Shown here piece by piece: positions 46,666-55,481 of a DNA stretch of 64,000 nucleotides. Location of the stretch: NCBI GenBank assembly GCA_023415575.1, contig JAEZKF010000027.1, positions 1 through 64,000 of the forward strand, written 5' to 3'. Under the pieces are notes generated by a model. The model made no database searches. It was given only the letters and a program-made list of their open reading frames with translations, and was not told where the DNA came from. Source of the DNA: Bacillota bacterium (GTDB lineage Bacteria; Bacillota; Clostridia; Oscillospirales; Ruminococcaceae). The position numbers and the translations under genes are program-made. Numbering within the stretch: position 1 is the first letter of the stretch; every line of letters starts with the position of its first letter.

Positions 46666-46695
46666 AAGGGCAGAGGGTTTATCCCCTCTGCCCTT
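46666..46695 (-). terminator. Terminator of the yfhO-glycosyltransferase operon
   Basis: A 12-bp perfect stem (46666-46677 with 46684-46695); the tail after it is only partly T-rich, so efficiency is uncertain. Confidence 0.65.
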
Positions 46696-46702
46696 ATTAT
46701 AC

Positions 46703-47644
46703 TTACTGCAAAAACTTCTCGATAATATACCGCGGGCGGTGCTTGACCTCTCCGTATATCTTACCGACATACTGGCCCACTACGCCAAGACCGACAAGCT
46801 GCACGCCTCCCAAAAACCACAGCGATATTACAGCCGCCGCAAGGCCGGTCACCGCAAAACCCAACAGGTAGAAAACAAGGGCGCAGATGGCGGCAATCAC
46901 GCTTAGTACCATGATGGCAACGCCGGCGGTGGTAATCAAAGAGAGCGGCTTTACGCTAAAGGAGGTAATGCCGTCAAAGGCAAAAGCGAGCATCTTTTTA
47001 AGCGGATACTTGGACTCACCCGCAAAACGCTCCTCGCGCACATAGCTTACCGTTGCAAACTTATAGCCCACCAGCGGCACCATTCCGCGCAAAAACAGGT
47101 TGACCTCCTTAAATTCGGCAAGCCCATCCAAGGCGCGCTTGCTCATAAGGCGGTAGTCCGCGTGGTTGTACACCACCTGTGTACCCATCGCCTGCATAAG
47201 GCGGTAAAAGCCCTGCGCTGTGGTGCGTTTAAAGAAGGTATCCTTCTCGCGGCTTTCGCGCACGCCGTAAACAACGTCGCAGCCCTCCTCAAAGCGGGCG
47301 AGCATCTCATCCACGGCGTTGATGTCATCCTGCAAATCGGCATCCAGCGATACCACGCAATCGGCGTACTCCTTGGCGGTCATAAGGCCCGCAAGCAGGG
47401 CGTTCTGGTGGCCGCGGTTACGGGAAAGCTTAAGGCCTAAGATATGGCCGTCCATCGCGTGGTACTCTTCTATGAGCTGCCATGTCTTGTCCTTGCTGCC
47501 GTCATCCACAAACAGGATGCGGCTTTGGTCTGAGATTTTACCGCTGCCGATTAAAGCGAGCAGCTTACTTAAAAACCGTTTGCTGCTTTCGGGCAGGACT
47601 TCCTGTTCGTTATAACAGGGTACAACAAGGTATAGCGTAGTCAT
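46703..47644 (-). CDS. CsbB/GtrB-like membrane glycosyltransferase (GT2), partner of YfhO
   Basis: A 313-residue enzyme: a cytoplasmic GT2 domain (LYLVVPCYNEQEVLPES, SLDADLQDDINAVDEM with the DxD, GVRESREKDTF) and two C-terminal membrane helices (about 230-290) as in DPM1-like CsbB/GtrB proteins. These load a sugar onto undecaprenyl phosphate for later transfer outside. It starts 19 bases after yfhO. The same pairing in Bacillus (CsbB with YfhO) decorates lipoteichoic acid with GlcNAc; the sugar here is not proven. Confidence 0.9.
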   Translation of the reverse strand: MTTLYLVVPCYNEQEVLPESSKRFLSKLLALIGSGKISDQSRILFVDDGSKDKTWQLIEEYHAMDGHILGLKLSRNRGHQNALLAGLMTAKEYADCVVSLDADLQDDINAVDEMLARFEEGCDVVYGVRESREKDTFFKRTTAQGFYRLMQAMGTQVVYNHADYRLMSKRALDGLAEFKEVNLFLRGMVPLVGYKFATVSYVREERFAGESKYPLKKMLAFAFDGITSFSVKPLSLITTAGVAIMVLSVIAAICALVFYLLGFAVTGLAAAVISLWFLGGVQLVGLGVVGQYVGKIYGEVKHRPRYIIEKFLQ

Positions 47645-47663
47645 GATATAAGAATTCTCCTAT

Positions 47664-50549
47664 TTATTGTTGTCCGTCGTTTTCGTCCTTGTCGTCGTGG
47701 CTAAGGTTCGGGTCAACTCCCAGAATAAAGTCCTCATCGTTTGAAAGCATCCTTCTCAGGCGCTGACCAAGCGGCTGGTCGGCTGTTGTGTCGGCAGAAG
47801 ATGCCGGATAAAAGCCCTTCTTTACAGGCGGAACGCTGCCCGCCTTCTCCCTGCGCGCGAGCGCATCAAACGAGGGCCTCTCCTCTGCCCGCTCAGGTTC
47901 AGCGGTTGTCTCCCCTTCCGGCTTTGGTGTAAAGCCCTTCGGGGCGGCAGCCATCACAGGCTCCGGTGCAGGCATAGTGGGCGCAGTTGGTGCAGCCGGC
48001 TTAAACCGCTCGGTTGCGCTTAAATGGCGGTAGCGTCCGGTGCGCAGTGAGACCGGCTGATCGGGCGCGGGCGGCTCGTCTTGCGCCGTGAAATAGGGCT
48101 GCTCTTCCTCGTCAAGCGGGTCGATGGCAAGGTCGGGCATCTCATCGTCAATATAAAGGGCCAGCTGGTCGCCTACAACAGGCGGGCCGGTCGGGTCATC
48201 CTGCGGGTTGTCGCCGTCGGGCGGCTGGGGGCCGCGCTTGCGGCGGATTAAGAAGATGATAAGCAGATAAACTGCCAGCACAAACAAGGCGCCAAGCGAG
48301 ATGATAATACCCTGCTTAAGTCCCGGGGTGTGGTACTCAAACCGGATGACGTTCTCCCCAGCAGGTGCGCGCACCGCCATAAAGCCGATGTTTGCACGCT
48401 CGATGTCCACAGGCTCGCCGTTGACATAGGCGGTAAAGCCCTCGTCATAGGGCACCGAGAAGAACACAAGGCTTTCTTTACTCAGGTTGATACCCGCAGT
48501 AAAGCCGTAATTGTCAAAGGCAAAGTAGTGTGCGCTCTGGGCCTTGCGGGCTGCGCAATCGGCAGCAAACTGCTGCTCATCAAGCTCGTCTGCGTAGATG
48601 TCGTCCGCATGGGTGAGGATATCCATGTTGCGGTCGGCGGTCTCCCAGTCAAGGTAGACGGAATGAACCAGAAGGTTTCCGCGCTTGACGGTCGGGGTAT
48701 CCTCAAACTGTGTTTCATCCACATAGGTATCGTAAGCAAAGCCCATGGGGATGTAGTTTTCGTTCTCGTAGATCTCGTAGCCGTTCTGGGTGTCGTAGTA
48801 GCGGTAGCCCGGCATTGCAAACTCGCGGTCGCCGTCTAAGTTTACAAACAGCCACCGCACCGAAAGCAGAGACCGCAGGCCGTAGTATTTGGTCTCGGGG
48901 CGCGAACCCACCGCCCGTTCTACCCCCACCTCGGGGTAGAACTCCATCACCGATGCAGGCACAATGGAATGGAAGGCCTGAATGGTCGGCATATGCCAGA
49001 ACATCGACTGGTTGTCCATACCGTCGTAAACGTCGGTGCGGAAGAACTGGTTTTCGGTTGGGGGAATGTCAAAGTTATCGCGCGCCTCGAGGGCAGTATC
49101 GATGATATAACTGGTTGAGTAGGAATGGGTCTTGCCAAGCCCGATGAACATCATGCCGTAGGCGCATGAAATCACGCAGGCGGTAACCAGTGCATAGCGC
49201 GGAAGCTTTGGGTTATTTTTGTATCCTTTAAAGAGTATTGCCATCAAAACAATGCACAATACCGCAATGCCAACATACATCCAGAACCGGTCGGGATATG
49301 CCTCCAGACCGATTTTATACTCCTCGCCGTCCTTGACCGGCATAAGGCCGATGGCAATCGTGATAAGCGCCGTAATCACACCCGCCCCGCGGACACCTGC
49401 CAGGATATCACATTCCTTGTCCTCAAAGGCCATCACGGTGGCAAGTGCAAGGAACAAAATGGGCATATAGAACCAGCGGGCGTAGTAGCTGCTGTTAAAC
49501 AGGAAGAAGGCGCTGTTCAGAACAGGCACCAGTGCAAACACAAGGCAGGTGATGATAATGCGCTTGACGAAATGTCCGCGCTTTGACTGCAAAAAGGCAA
49601 TTACACCGCACATACCGGTAAGGGGCAGCCAGCCGGCCACCGATGCCCACTTGACGTTGCCGTCCGGAAAGAAGTTGGGTCGGCTGGGCAGATCAGGCGG
49701 GAAGAAGAAGGTCTGCAGAATTGCGCCGTAGCGCTGAACGTTGTTGTAAAACAGGGCGTTCCAGCCGTTAAAGGTGTCGTCGACACGCGGGTTATCAAGG
49801 ATGGCAAGCGCCGACGGCAGCAGTAAGAAGGCGCCAAGTAAGGTACCCGCCACTGCCTCCAGAGCGAGGGTGAAAAACCGCTTTGGGGTCAGGCGGTAGG
49901 CGCCGCTTGCAAGGCGGATGATGAAGTAGATGATGACAAACACCACCTGCCCCGCAAAAAAGAAGTAGTTTGAAATCGCGCAGATGAATACACTCAGCGC
50001 AAAGAAGCCGCGGCGGTCGTTTTGCAGGTGCTCCTCAAGGGAGATGAGCAAAAGCGGGAAAAAGGCAATCGCCTCATGGAAGTGGTTAAAGAAGATATTA
50101 TAGATAGAAAAGCCCGAAAAGGCGTACAGAATACCGCCCAAGAGGGCATAGTCCTTGTTCTTGACAAAGCGGGTGATAAAGCCGTATCCCGTCAGCGAGA
50201 TGGTAGCAAACTTCAGGCAAAGCAGGGGCGCCATGAGGTAGGGCACCACGGAAGTGGGAAAAGGCAGGGTCAGCCAAAAGTAGGGGCTGCCCAGCAGGTA
50301 GAAGCTGTACGAGCCGATGAAGTTTACCCCAAGGTCGGTATACTCGTTCCAGTAGATCGCCCCACTGCGCACCGCCTCGTGGGCGAGCTTATAGAAGGGA
50401 ATCTGCTGAACGTTAAAGTCCCCGAAAAAGAAGAAGTAGCCTCTGTCGTAGATGACAAACGGCAAAAACATCACCGCTGCCACCAGCAGTCCGATTAAGA
50501 ACGCCTGCTTGTACCTTTCCTGTGAGGTTTTGGTTTCTGCCTTTTTCAT
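47664..50549 (-). CDS. YfhO-family GT-C-like membrane glycosyltransferase
   Basis: A 961-residue protein with about twelve or more membrane helices, a large extracellular region (about 500-720) and a last helix near 755-775. The opening FVIYDRGYFFFFGDFNVQQIPFY holds the conserved acidic pair of the YfhO family, which moves a sugar from undecaprenyl phosphate to a cell-envelope polymer. The last 180 residues are Pro/Glu-rich and probably disordered in the cytoplasm, longer than usual for YfhO. AGGA lies 7 bases before the ATG at 50547-50549; a TTG 12 codons upstream is less likely. Confidence 0.9.
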   Translation of the reverse strand: MKKAETKTSQERYKQAFLIGLLVAAVMFLPFVIYDRGYFFFFGDFNVQQIPFYKLAHEAVRSGAIYWNEYTDLGVNFIGSYSFYLLGSPYFWLTLPFPTSVVPYLMAPLLCLKFATISLTGYGFITRFVKNKDYALLGGILYAFSGFSIYNIFFNHFHEAIAFFPLLLISLEEHLQNDRRGFFALSVFICAISNYFFFAGQVVFVIIYFIIRLASGAYRLTPKRFFTLALEAVAGTLLGAFLLLPSALAILDNPRVDDTFNGWNALFYNNVQRYGAILQTFFFPPDLPSRPNFFPDGNVKWASVAGWLPLTGMCGVIAFLQSKRGHFVKRIIITCLVFALVPVLNSAFFLFNSSYYARWFYMPILFLALATVMAFEDKECDILAGVRGAGVITALITIAIGLMPVKDGEEYKIGLEAYPDRFWMYVGIAVLCIVLMAILFKGYKNNPKLPRYALVTACVISCAYGMMFIGLGKTHSYSTSYIIDTALEARDNFDIPPTENQFFRTDVYDGMDNQSMFWHMPTIQAFHSIVPASVMEFYPEVGVERAVGSRPETKYYGLRSLLSVRWLFVNLDGDREFAMPGYRYYDTQNGYEIYENENYIPMGFAYDTYVDETQFEDTPTVKRGNLLVHSVYLDWETADRNMDILTHADDIYADELDEQQFAADCAARKAQSAHYFAFDNYGFTAGINLSKESLVFFSVPYDEGFTAYVNGEPVDIERANIGFMAVRAPAGENVIRFEYHTPGLKQGIIISLGALFVLAVYLLIIFLIRRKRGPQPPDGDNPQDDPTGPPVVGDQLALYIDDEMPDLAIDPLDEEEQPYFTAQDEPPAPDQPVSLRTGRYRHLSATERFKPAAPTAPTMPAPEPVMAAAPKGFTPKPEGETTAEPERAEERPSFDALARREKAGSVPPVKKGFYPASSADTTADQPLGQRLRRMLSNDEDFILGVDPNLSHDDKDENDGQQ

Positions 50550-50643
50550 CGCGTCTTCCTCGCTTGTTATTATTGGTTCCGCCAAAAAACCGGCAAGACC
50601 GGGGCGGAAAAACGCACATCCCGGCCTTATTAGCGGGATATGA

Positions 50644-50694
50644 AAACAAGTCTAAATCTTGTTTGATTATACCACTTTAAAAAAACAGTGGCAA
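50644..50694 (-). promoter_or_regulatory. Promoter and start-site dyad of the yfhO operon
   Basis: TTGCCA (50689-50694) and TATAAT (50666-50671), 17-base spacing, minus strand. Directly at the expected start of transcription lies the dyad AAACAAG-N7-CTTGTTT (50644-50650 and 50658-50664), a candidate repressor site. Confidence 0.7.
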
Positions 50695-50772
50695 TAAAAA
50701 TGGACTTTTATTGCGCGGGGCACAAAATAATCCGTCTTTATTCTCAGCTTGCCGCAAATGCGTATATTAAAA

Positions 50773-50801
50773 TATAAAAAAGAGCCGCTGATGCGGCTCT
50801 C
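50773..50801 (-). terminator. Terminator of the TM2 protein gene
   Basis: GAGCCGC/GCGGCTC with TGAT-type loop and a TTTTTT run on the minus strand. Confidence 0.9.
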
Positions 50802-50816
50802 AGTTTACTTATGTTC

Positions 50817-51014
50817 TTATTCCAGAGGATTACCGTTCTTATCGGTGAATTTACCGGTGGCAATCAGGATGATGTCGACAATGTACCAGATGCCAAGTCC
50901 ACCCCAGGTAATCAGCTTGAGGATGCCGGTGCCGACCTTGCCGACATAGAAGCGGTCTACACCAAGTCCGCCAAGCAGGATAGAAAGGATAAGTGCTGTA
51001 GTTTTGCTTTTCAT
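50817..51014 (-). CDS. TM2-domain small membrane protein
   Basis: A 65-residue protein with two membrane helices joined by a tight turn: KTTALILSILLGGLGVDRFYVGKVGTGILKL and WGGLGIWYIVDIILIATG form the TM2 domain (family of unknown function, D-R-F-Y-x-G motif present). The ATG at 51012-51014 begins the domain; its GGAGG is 12 bases away, rather far. An in-frame ATG at 51062 would add 16 residues without similarity. Confidence 0.85.
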   Translation of the reverse strand: MKSKTTALILSILLGGLGVDRFYVGKVGTGILKLITWGGLGIWYIVDIILIATGKFTDKNGNPLE

Positions 51015-51158
51015 TTGGAAAAATGTCCTCCCATATACTTGATTTGGTGCTACATTCTTCATACAATAGTGTTATTTTACTTTGTCATCTGTTAGAAGTC
51101 AAGAGAAATTTCTCTGTTTGTGGTTAATTTTCTATATTATTCGGTGAAATTGTCGAAT

Positions 51159-51189
51159 AAAAAAGACCACGTGCATAAACGTGGTCTTT
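51159..51189 (-). terminator. Terminator of the pyruvate kinase gene
   Basis: AAAGACCACGT and ACGTGGTCTTT arms with a 6-base loop, then TTTTTT-rich tail on the minus strand; ends 9 bases past the pyk stop. Confidence 0.9.
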
Positions 51190-51197
51190 CATTATCA

Positions 51198-52940
51198 TTA
51201 GCTGCAGGAAACGATACCGCGCATGGCGTCCATCGAAACCACCGTACCGGATTTTAGAATCTTGGTGGCATTCTCCGCATCCACAATCACGGGGATATCA
51301 AGGCTCAGGCCTACAATGGCGGCATGGCTGTTTGAGCCGGGCTGCTCGGTGATAATACCGCTTGCCTTCTTGAGGATTGGCAGCAGGGCGTTTGAGGTCT
51401 GGGGGATAACGAGGATATCTCCGTCCTTAAAGCGGGCGAGGGCCTCCTCCTCTGTTTGGCATACACACAGGTTTGCACACACAGAAGCACCGGTGCCGAC
51501 ACCCTTGCCGGATACCAGCACATGGCCTACCATCTGCACCTTCATGAGGTTGGTGGTACCGGAAATACCCAGCGGCACGCCCGCCGTGATGACGACAAGC
51601 TCGCCTTCGGTGACGAGTCCCGCGTTTTGGGCGACATCCACCGCGTGCTCAAACAGGCTGTCGGTGGTGCTCTGCTCCTCAAGCAGAAGCGGGGTTACGC
51701 CCCAGGAGAGGTTCAGCTGGCGGGATACCTCCTCCGAGGTCGTGCAGCCTACAATCGGGCAGTTGGGGCGGTATTTGGAAATCATGCGGACCGTGCGGCC
51801 CGACTTACTAACCGTAAGGATGGCAGCGGCACCCAGGTCATGCGCAGTGGTGCAGGTCGCGTGGGAGATTGCGTTGGTGACATCGGTGTATTCTCTGAAG
51901 CCAGCAAGCCGAAAACGCTTGATGTAGTCGATGTCGTTCTCCGTCTTTTCGGCGATGCGCGCCATGGTCTTGACCGCCTCAACCGGATAAAGACCCGAGG
52001 CCGTTTCGCCCGACAGCATAATCGCACTGGTGCCGTCGTAGATTGCGTTTGCGACGTCGGTTGCCTCCGCACGGGTGGGGCGGGGGTTCTTCATCATCGA
52101 ATCGAGCATCTGGGTTGCGGTAATTACCTGCTTGCCCGCGTTGTAAACCTTTTTGATAATCATCTTCTGCAGCACGGGAACATCCTCAAGCGGAATCTCC
52201 ACGCCCATGTCGCCGCGTGCAACCATGATGCCGTCCGACACACGGATAATCTCGTCGATGTTTTCCACACCCTGCGGGTTTTCAATCTTGGAGATGATAT
52301 TGACCGAATGGCAGTCGTACTCATCCAGAATACGGCGAATTTGCAGTACATCGTCCGCGCACCGCACAAAGGATGCAGCGATAAAGTCAAAGCCGGTCTG
52401 AATACCGAACACGATGTCTGCGTAGTCCCTCTCGTTGATGTAGGGCAGGCTCAGGGCTGTGCCCGGCACGTTGATACCCTTGCTGTTGCTCACCACACCG
52501 CCGTTGATAACGCGGCAGTGGATATCTTTTCCCTTAATGCGCTCTACCTCAAGCTCTATAAGGCCGTCGTCAATCAGCACACAGGCGCCCGGGCGCAGGT
52601 CCTTTGCAAGGTCCTCGTAGGTAATCGATGCGATGGTCTCGTCGCCCTCTACCTCCCGTCCGGTGAGGATGAAGTTCTGACCGGCGGTAAGGGTGACCTT
52701 GCCGTTTTTAAAGGTCTTTACCCTGACCTCGGGGCCGCGGGTATCGAGAATGGCGGGAATCGGGCGGTTGAGCTCTTTTCTCACCTGCACAAGCGTATCA
52801 AAAACCCGCTTGTGCGAGGCGTGATCCCCGTGTGAAAAGTTAAACCGAGCTGCATCCATACCTGCAAGGATTAGCTTTTTAATCATATCTGCGGTGTTGG
52901 AGCTTGGGCCCAGTGTACAGATTATCTTCGTTTTGCGCAT
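51198..52940 (-). CDS. pyk: Pyruvate kinase with C-terminal PEP-utiliser domain
   Basis: A 580-residue enzyme making ATP and pyruvate from PEP and ADP, the last step of glycolysis. KIICTLGPSSNTADMI and ARFNFSHGDHASH open it; IISKIENPQGV and MVARGDMGVEIPLEDVP carry the catalytic Lys and metal ligands. The last 110 residues form the extra mobile-domain-like module of the Bacillus type (GIITEQPGSNSHAAIVG with a conserved His). The ATG at 52938-52940 gives the universal start; upstream extension is spurious. No pfkA neighbour. Confidence 0.97.
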   Translation of the reverse strand: MRKTKIICTLGPSSNTADMIKKLILAGMDAARFNFSHGDHASHKRVFDTLVQVRKELNRPIPAILDTRGPEVRVKTFKNGKVTLTAGQNFILTGREVEGDETIASITYEDLAKDLRPGACVLIDDGLIELEVERIKGKDIHCRVINGGVVSNSKGINVPGTALSLPYINERDYADIVFGIQTGFDFIAASFVRCADDVLQIRRILDEYDCHSVNIISKIENPQGVENIDEIIRVSDGIMVARGDMGVEIPLEDVPVLQKMIIKKVYNAGKQVITATQMLDSMMKNPRPTRAEATDVANAIYDGTSAIMLSGETASGLYPVEAVKTMARIAEKTENDIDYIKRFRLAGFREYTDVTNAISHATCTTAHDLGAAAILTVSKSGRTVRMISKYRPNCPIVGCTTSEEVSRQLNLSWGVTPLLLEEQSTTDSLFEHAVDVAQNAGLVTEGELVVITAGVPLGISGTTNLMKVQMVGHVLVSGKGVGTGASVCANLCVCQTEEEALARFKDGDILVIPQTSNALLPILKKASGIITEQPGSNSHAAIVGLSLDIPVIVDAENATKILKSGTVVSMDAMRGIVSCS

Positions 52941-53121
52941 TGTAAGGTAAACCTTGCCTTTCCTGTTTGAAATATAAAATAGAACGGACCAAGGGCAGGT
53001 AAAGGGTACGATGCTCCCTAATGGATGCGTTACTCCCATAAGGGTGTCATCCCTTTTGTGTCCGGTTAAACTGTCCGTCCGGCATCTTCAAAAGTAATAC
53101 GAACACGCTTATTAAAAAGCG

Positions 53122-53742
53122 TTAAAGCTTTCCTTCGGTGTCTTTCTTCTTTGCTTTTGCATACTTATAGTATTTGTATCCGCCAAACCCGATAAGGGCA
53201 AGGCCGACAAGGATGATGACGGCAATCTTATAGTCCTCGTAATAGGCGATAACTACCTGCCAGTTTTCAGAGAACAGATACCCTGCGCCCACCAGCACGC
53301 TGTTCCACACAACAATGCCGGCAGCTGAAGAAAGCGCAAAGGCCAGAGGGTTTTGCCGCCCAAGGCCCGCAATAAATGAGATGTAGGTTCTGCACAGGGG
53401 GATTACCCTGCCAAGCCCTACCGAAAGCAGGGCGTACTTGTCAAACTGTCGCTGCGAGTACTCAAGCCCCGGCTTCATCTTTGGAAACCGCGTTATGAGC
53501 TTGTGAATCACCGCAACCCCGCCAAAACGGCCGATTGCGTAGCAGATAAACGAGCCGATTAACCCTGCCGCAGTTGCAATAAGCAGGATAACGGGAAAAT
53601 CAACCCCAGCTCCCACCGCGACGGCACCTGCAAACGGCAGTACAACCTCGCTGGGAACAGGCAGACAGGCGTACTCTAACATAATCAATAGGAATACGGC
53701 GGGTAAACCGTAGTCCTGAACAATCTGCATGATGGTTTCCAT
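53122..53742 (-). CDS. DedA-family membrane protein
   Basis: A 206-residue protein with about five helices. YACLPVPSEVVLPFAGAVAVGAG, GSFICYAIGRFGG and YALLSVGLGRVIPLCRTYISFIAGLGR (the R-x-x-P-x-x-R core) identify DedA; recent work links the family to undecaprenyl-phosphate or phospholipid flipping. The ATG at 53740-53742 is preferred over a GTG four codons earlier, but neither has ideal spacing from AAAGGA. Confidence 0.92.
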   Translation of the reverse strand: METIMQIVQDYGLPAVFLLIMLEYACLPVPSEVVLPFAGAVAVGAGVDFPVILLIATAAGLIGSFICYAIGRFGGVAVIHKLITRFPKMKPGLEYSQRQFDKYALLSVGLGRVIPLCRTYISFIAGLGRQNPLAFALSSAAGIVVWNSVLVGAGYLFSENWQVVIAYYEDYKIAVIILVGLALIGFGGYKYYKYAKAKKKDTEGKL

Positions 53743-53754
53743 GTATCTGCGCAC

Positions 53755-54090
53755 ATCCTTTGTGTTTCAGATGAGGGCGCGGCTTAAAAACGCATCCCCT
53801 GATTTATACCCCTATCTATCGAGGCTGTTTGTTATAATACGATTGCATCCGTATTGGGGATTCAATACTCATATGCAACATAGTTTCATATGTGTAAACA
53901 CACTGCAAATATGTACTTTTGTTGCATTATTTGGGTCTGTCCTTTGCCTTGCAGAAGGCACAGTAAGCATTTGTCATCAGGGCCATGCGTATTTTGCAAA
54001 ACTTTTTTCCCATGATAATGATACCCGATTTGCACAGTGCCGTCAACAAAACTACCCGTGCGCGGATATACAAATTAGGGCCCTGACTGC
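53755..54090. other. Long intergenic stretch without a recognised gene
   Basis: Between dedA and rpiB. A TATAAT box at about 53835 on the + strand and a TGCCTT/AAGGCA hairpin near 53947-53962 are the only features I can point to. An unknown small RNA is possible but unsupported. No reading frame here has a convincing start and composition. Confidence 0.3.
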
Positions 54091-54119
54091 TTGAGTTTTT
54101 AGTGAAATCGTGCTATGGT
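54091..54119 (+). promoter_or_regulatory. Possible promoter of rpiB
   Basis: TTGAGT (54091-54096) and TATGGT (54114-54119), 17-base spacing. The predicted leader then contains a strong hairpin (54198-54231). Confidence 0.45.
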
Positions 54120-54197
54120 TATGCTGTACGAAAAAGGGCTTACCTATTCTGCCGAATACTGTTTTTCCCTTTATAGACAGAACAATCAACCCACAAC

Positions 54198-54231
54198 GTG
54201 CTTTATGCTTCGTTGCATCCGCATAAAGCAC
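54198..54231 (+). other. Strong leader hairpin before rpiB
   Basis: GTGCTTTATGC (54198-54208) pairs perfectly with GCATAAAGCAC (54221-54231), 12-base loop, followed by AAAAAA rather than Ts. It ends 29 bases before the ribosome binding site; mRNA stability or regulation are both possible. Confidence 0.5.
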
Positions 54232-54273
54232 AAAAAAGGCTAGTGTCTAAAACACGGCCGGAAAGGCATGGTA

Positions 54274-54720
54274 ATGATGATGAAGATTGGTTTTTCGTGT
54301 GACCACACGGCTCAGGACCTAAAGGCAATTCTGATTGAGCATACAAAGGCCCTCGGCTACGAGACGGTTGACTACGGCTTTTGCCCCGACTATCCCGTTG
54401 CAGGTGTGCGTGTTGCACATGCAGTCGTAAACAAGGAGTGCGACCTCGGTATTATCCTCTGCGGCACAGGTGCAGGCATCTCGATGGCCGCCAACAAGGT
54501 AAAGGGCATCCGCGCCGTAAACTGCAGCGAGCCTTATACTGCCCGCCTTGCGCGCATGCACAACAACGCTAACATTCTCTCCTTAGGTGCCCGCGTTGTT
54601 GGCCCCGAGCTTGCAAAGATGATTGTCGAGGAGTTTTTAAAGGCGGAGTTCGAGGGCGGACGCCACGCCCGCAGAGTCGGCATCATCGGCGATATCGAAG
54701 AGGGCAAGCAGGTCGAATAA
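54274..54720 (+). CDS. rpiB: Ribose-5-phosphate isomerase B
   Basis: A 148-residue enzyme interconverting ribose-5-P and ribulose-5-P (allose-6-P in some relatives). KIGFSCDHTAQDLKAIL, LGIILCGTGAGISMAANKVKGIRA (active-site Cys) and NILSLGARVVG are diagnostic; the frequent GCDHAG is GFSCDHTA here. Several ATGs lie in tandem; the one at 54274 is 7 bases from AAAGG. Single gene. Confidence 0.93.
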   Translation: MMMKIGFSCDHTAQDLKAILIEHTKALGYETVDYGFCPDYPVAGVRVAHAVVNKECDLGIILCGTGAGISMAANKVKGIRAVNCSEPYTARLARMHNNANILSLGARVVGPELAKMIVEEFLKAEFEGGRHARRVGIIGDIEEGKQVE

Positions 54721-54732
54721 GTTTTATCCTAC

Positions 54733-54786
54733 AAAAGGCTGTTGCAAACATCAGGCTCTCCCTGAATGTTGTGCAGCAGCCTTTTT
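54733..54786 (+). terminator. Terminator of rpiB
   Basis: AAAAGGCTG pairs with CAGCCTTTT, with a long imperfect inner stem, and Ts follow. Confidence 0.8.
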
Positions 54787-54796
54787 AACGCTGTGA

Positions 54797-54824
54797 TTGC
54801 AAATATATCCTAATTCTTTATAAT
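54797..54824 (+). promoter_or_regulatory. Promoter of the ECF sigma operon
   Basis: TTGCAA (54797-54802) and TATAAT (54819-54824), 16-base spacing. This looks like a housekeeping promoter rather than an ECF self-promoter. Confidence 0.6.
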
Positions 54825-54902
54825 TAATACATGTCAACAAATACACGTTTATGTTACTTGGGACTCTTTCCCCTTCGTACCGACATCAAAGGAGATAACA
54901 TC

Positions 54903-55481
54903 ATGCTTGCATTATACCTGTCCACCCTCGAGACAGACAGCGACAAGGAAACCTTTACAGCACTGTATGAGCACTATGAGACTGCCATGTACAACATCGC
55001 CTTCGGCATCCTTCATGACCGCTACCTTGCCGAAGACGCTGTACATGACTCCTTTTTAAAGCTCACAAAATATATTTCCAATATCAGGGATATTACCTGT
55101 CACAAAACCAGGGCTTTAATCGTTATTATTGTTAAGAACACTGCGATTGACCTCTACCGCAAGCGGACACTTCAAAACGAGATACCGGATAATCCCTTAC
55201 TTGAGGAGATGGTTGCAACCGAAGAGTTGCCGCTGGATAAGATCATCGCCGATGAACGGTTTGATGCCCTCAAGCACAAGCTGCAGAGCCTTAACAGCGA
55301 GTATCTTGACATCATCACGTTAAGATACCTGCACGGCTACAGCGGCGAAGAGATTGCACATATCCTTGGCATCACACCCGGTACGGCACGCCAGCGCCTA
55401 AGCCGCGCCCGCAGAGCGGTAATGAAACTGATGGAGGAGGATGAGATACTTGGAGAAGACACTGAGGTCTGCCATCCTTGA
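54903..55481 (+). CDS. ECF-type RNA polymerase sigma factor
   Basis: A 192-residue sigma factor. Region 2: FTALYEHYETAMYNIAFGILHDRYLAEDAVHDSFLKL; region 4: LQSLNSEYLDIITLRYLHGYSGEEIAHILGITPGTARQRLSRARRA with a clear helix-turn-helix. The ATG at 54903 has AAAGGAG 8 bases before it; the open frame extends 24 codons upstream without similarity. Its 3' end overlaps the next gene by 41 bases, which encodes the likely anti-sigma partner. Confidence 0.92.
   Translation: MLALYLSTLETDSDKETFTALYEHYETAMYNIAFGILHDRYLAEDAVHDSFLKLTKYISNIRDITCHKTRALIVIIVKNTAIDLYRKRTLQNEIPDNPLLEEMVATEELPLDKIIADERFDALKHKLQSLNSEYLDIITLRYLHGYSGEEIAHILGITPGTARQRLSRARRAVMKLMEEDEILGEDTEVCHP

Noticed and set aside
51456..52835. 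A 459-codon open frame on the + strand opposite pyruvate kinase
   Set aside because: It is antisense to a certain gene, has no ribosome binding site and looks like the mirror of biased codons.
53729..54094. A 121-codon open frame between dedA and rpiB
   Set aside because: Cys/His-rich without domain character, overlaps the dedA start on the other strand and has no ribosome binding site.
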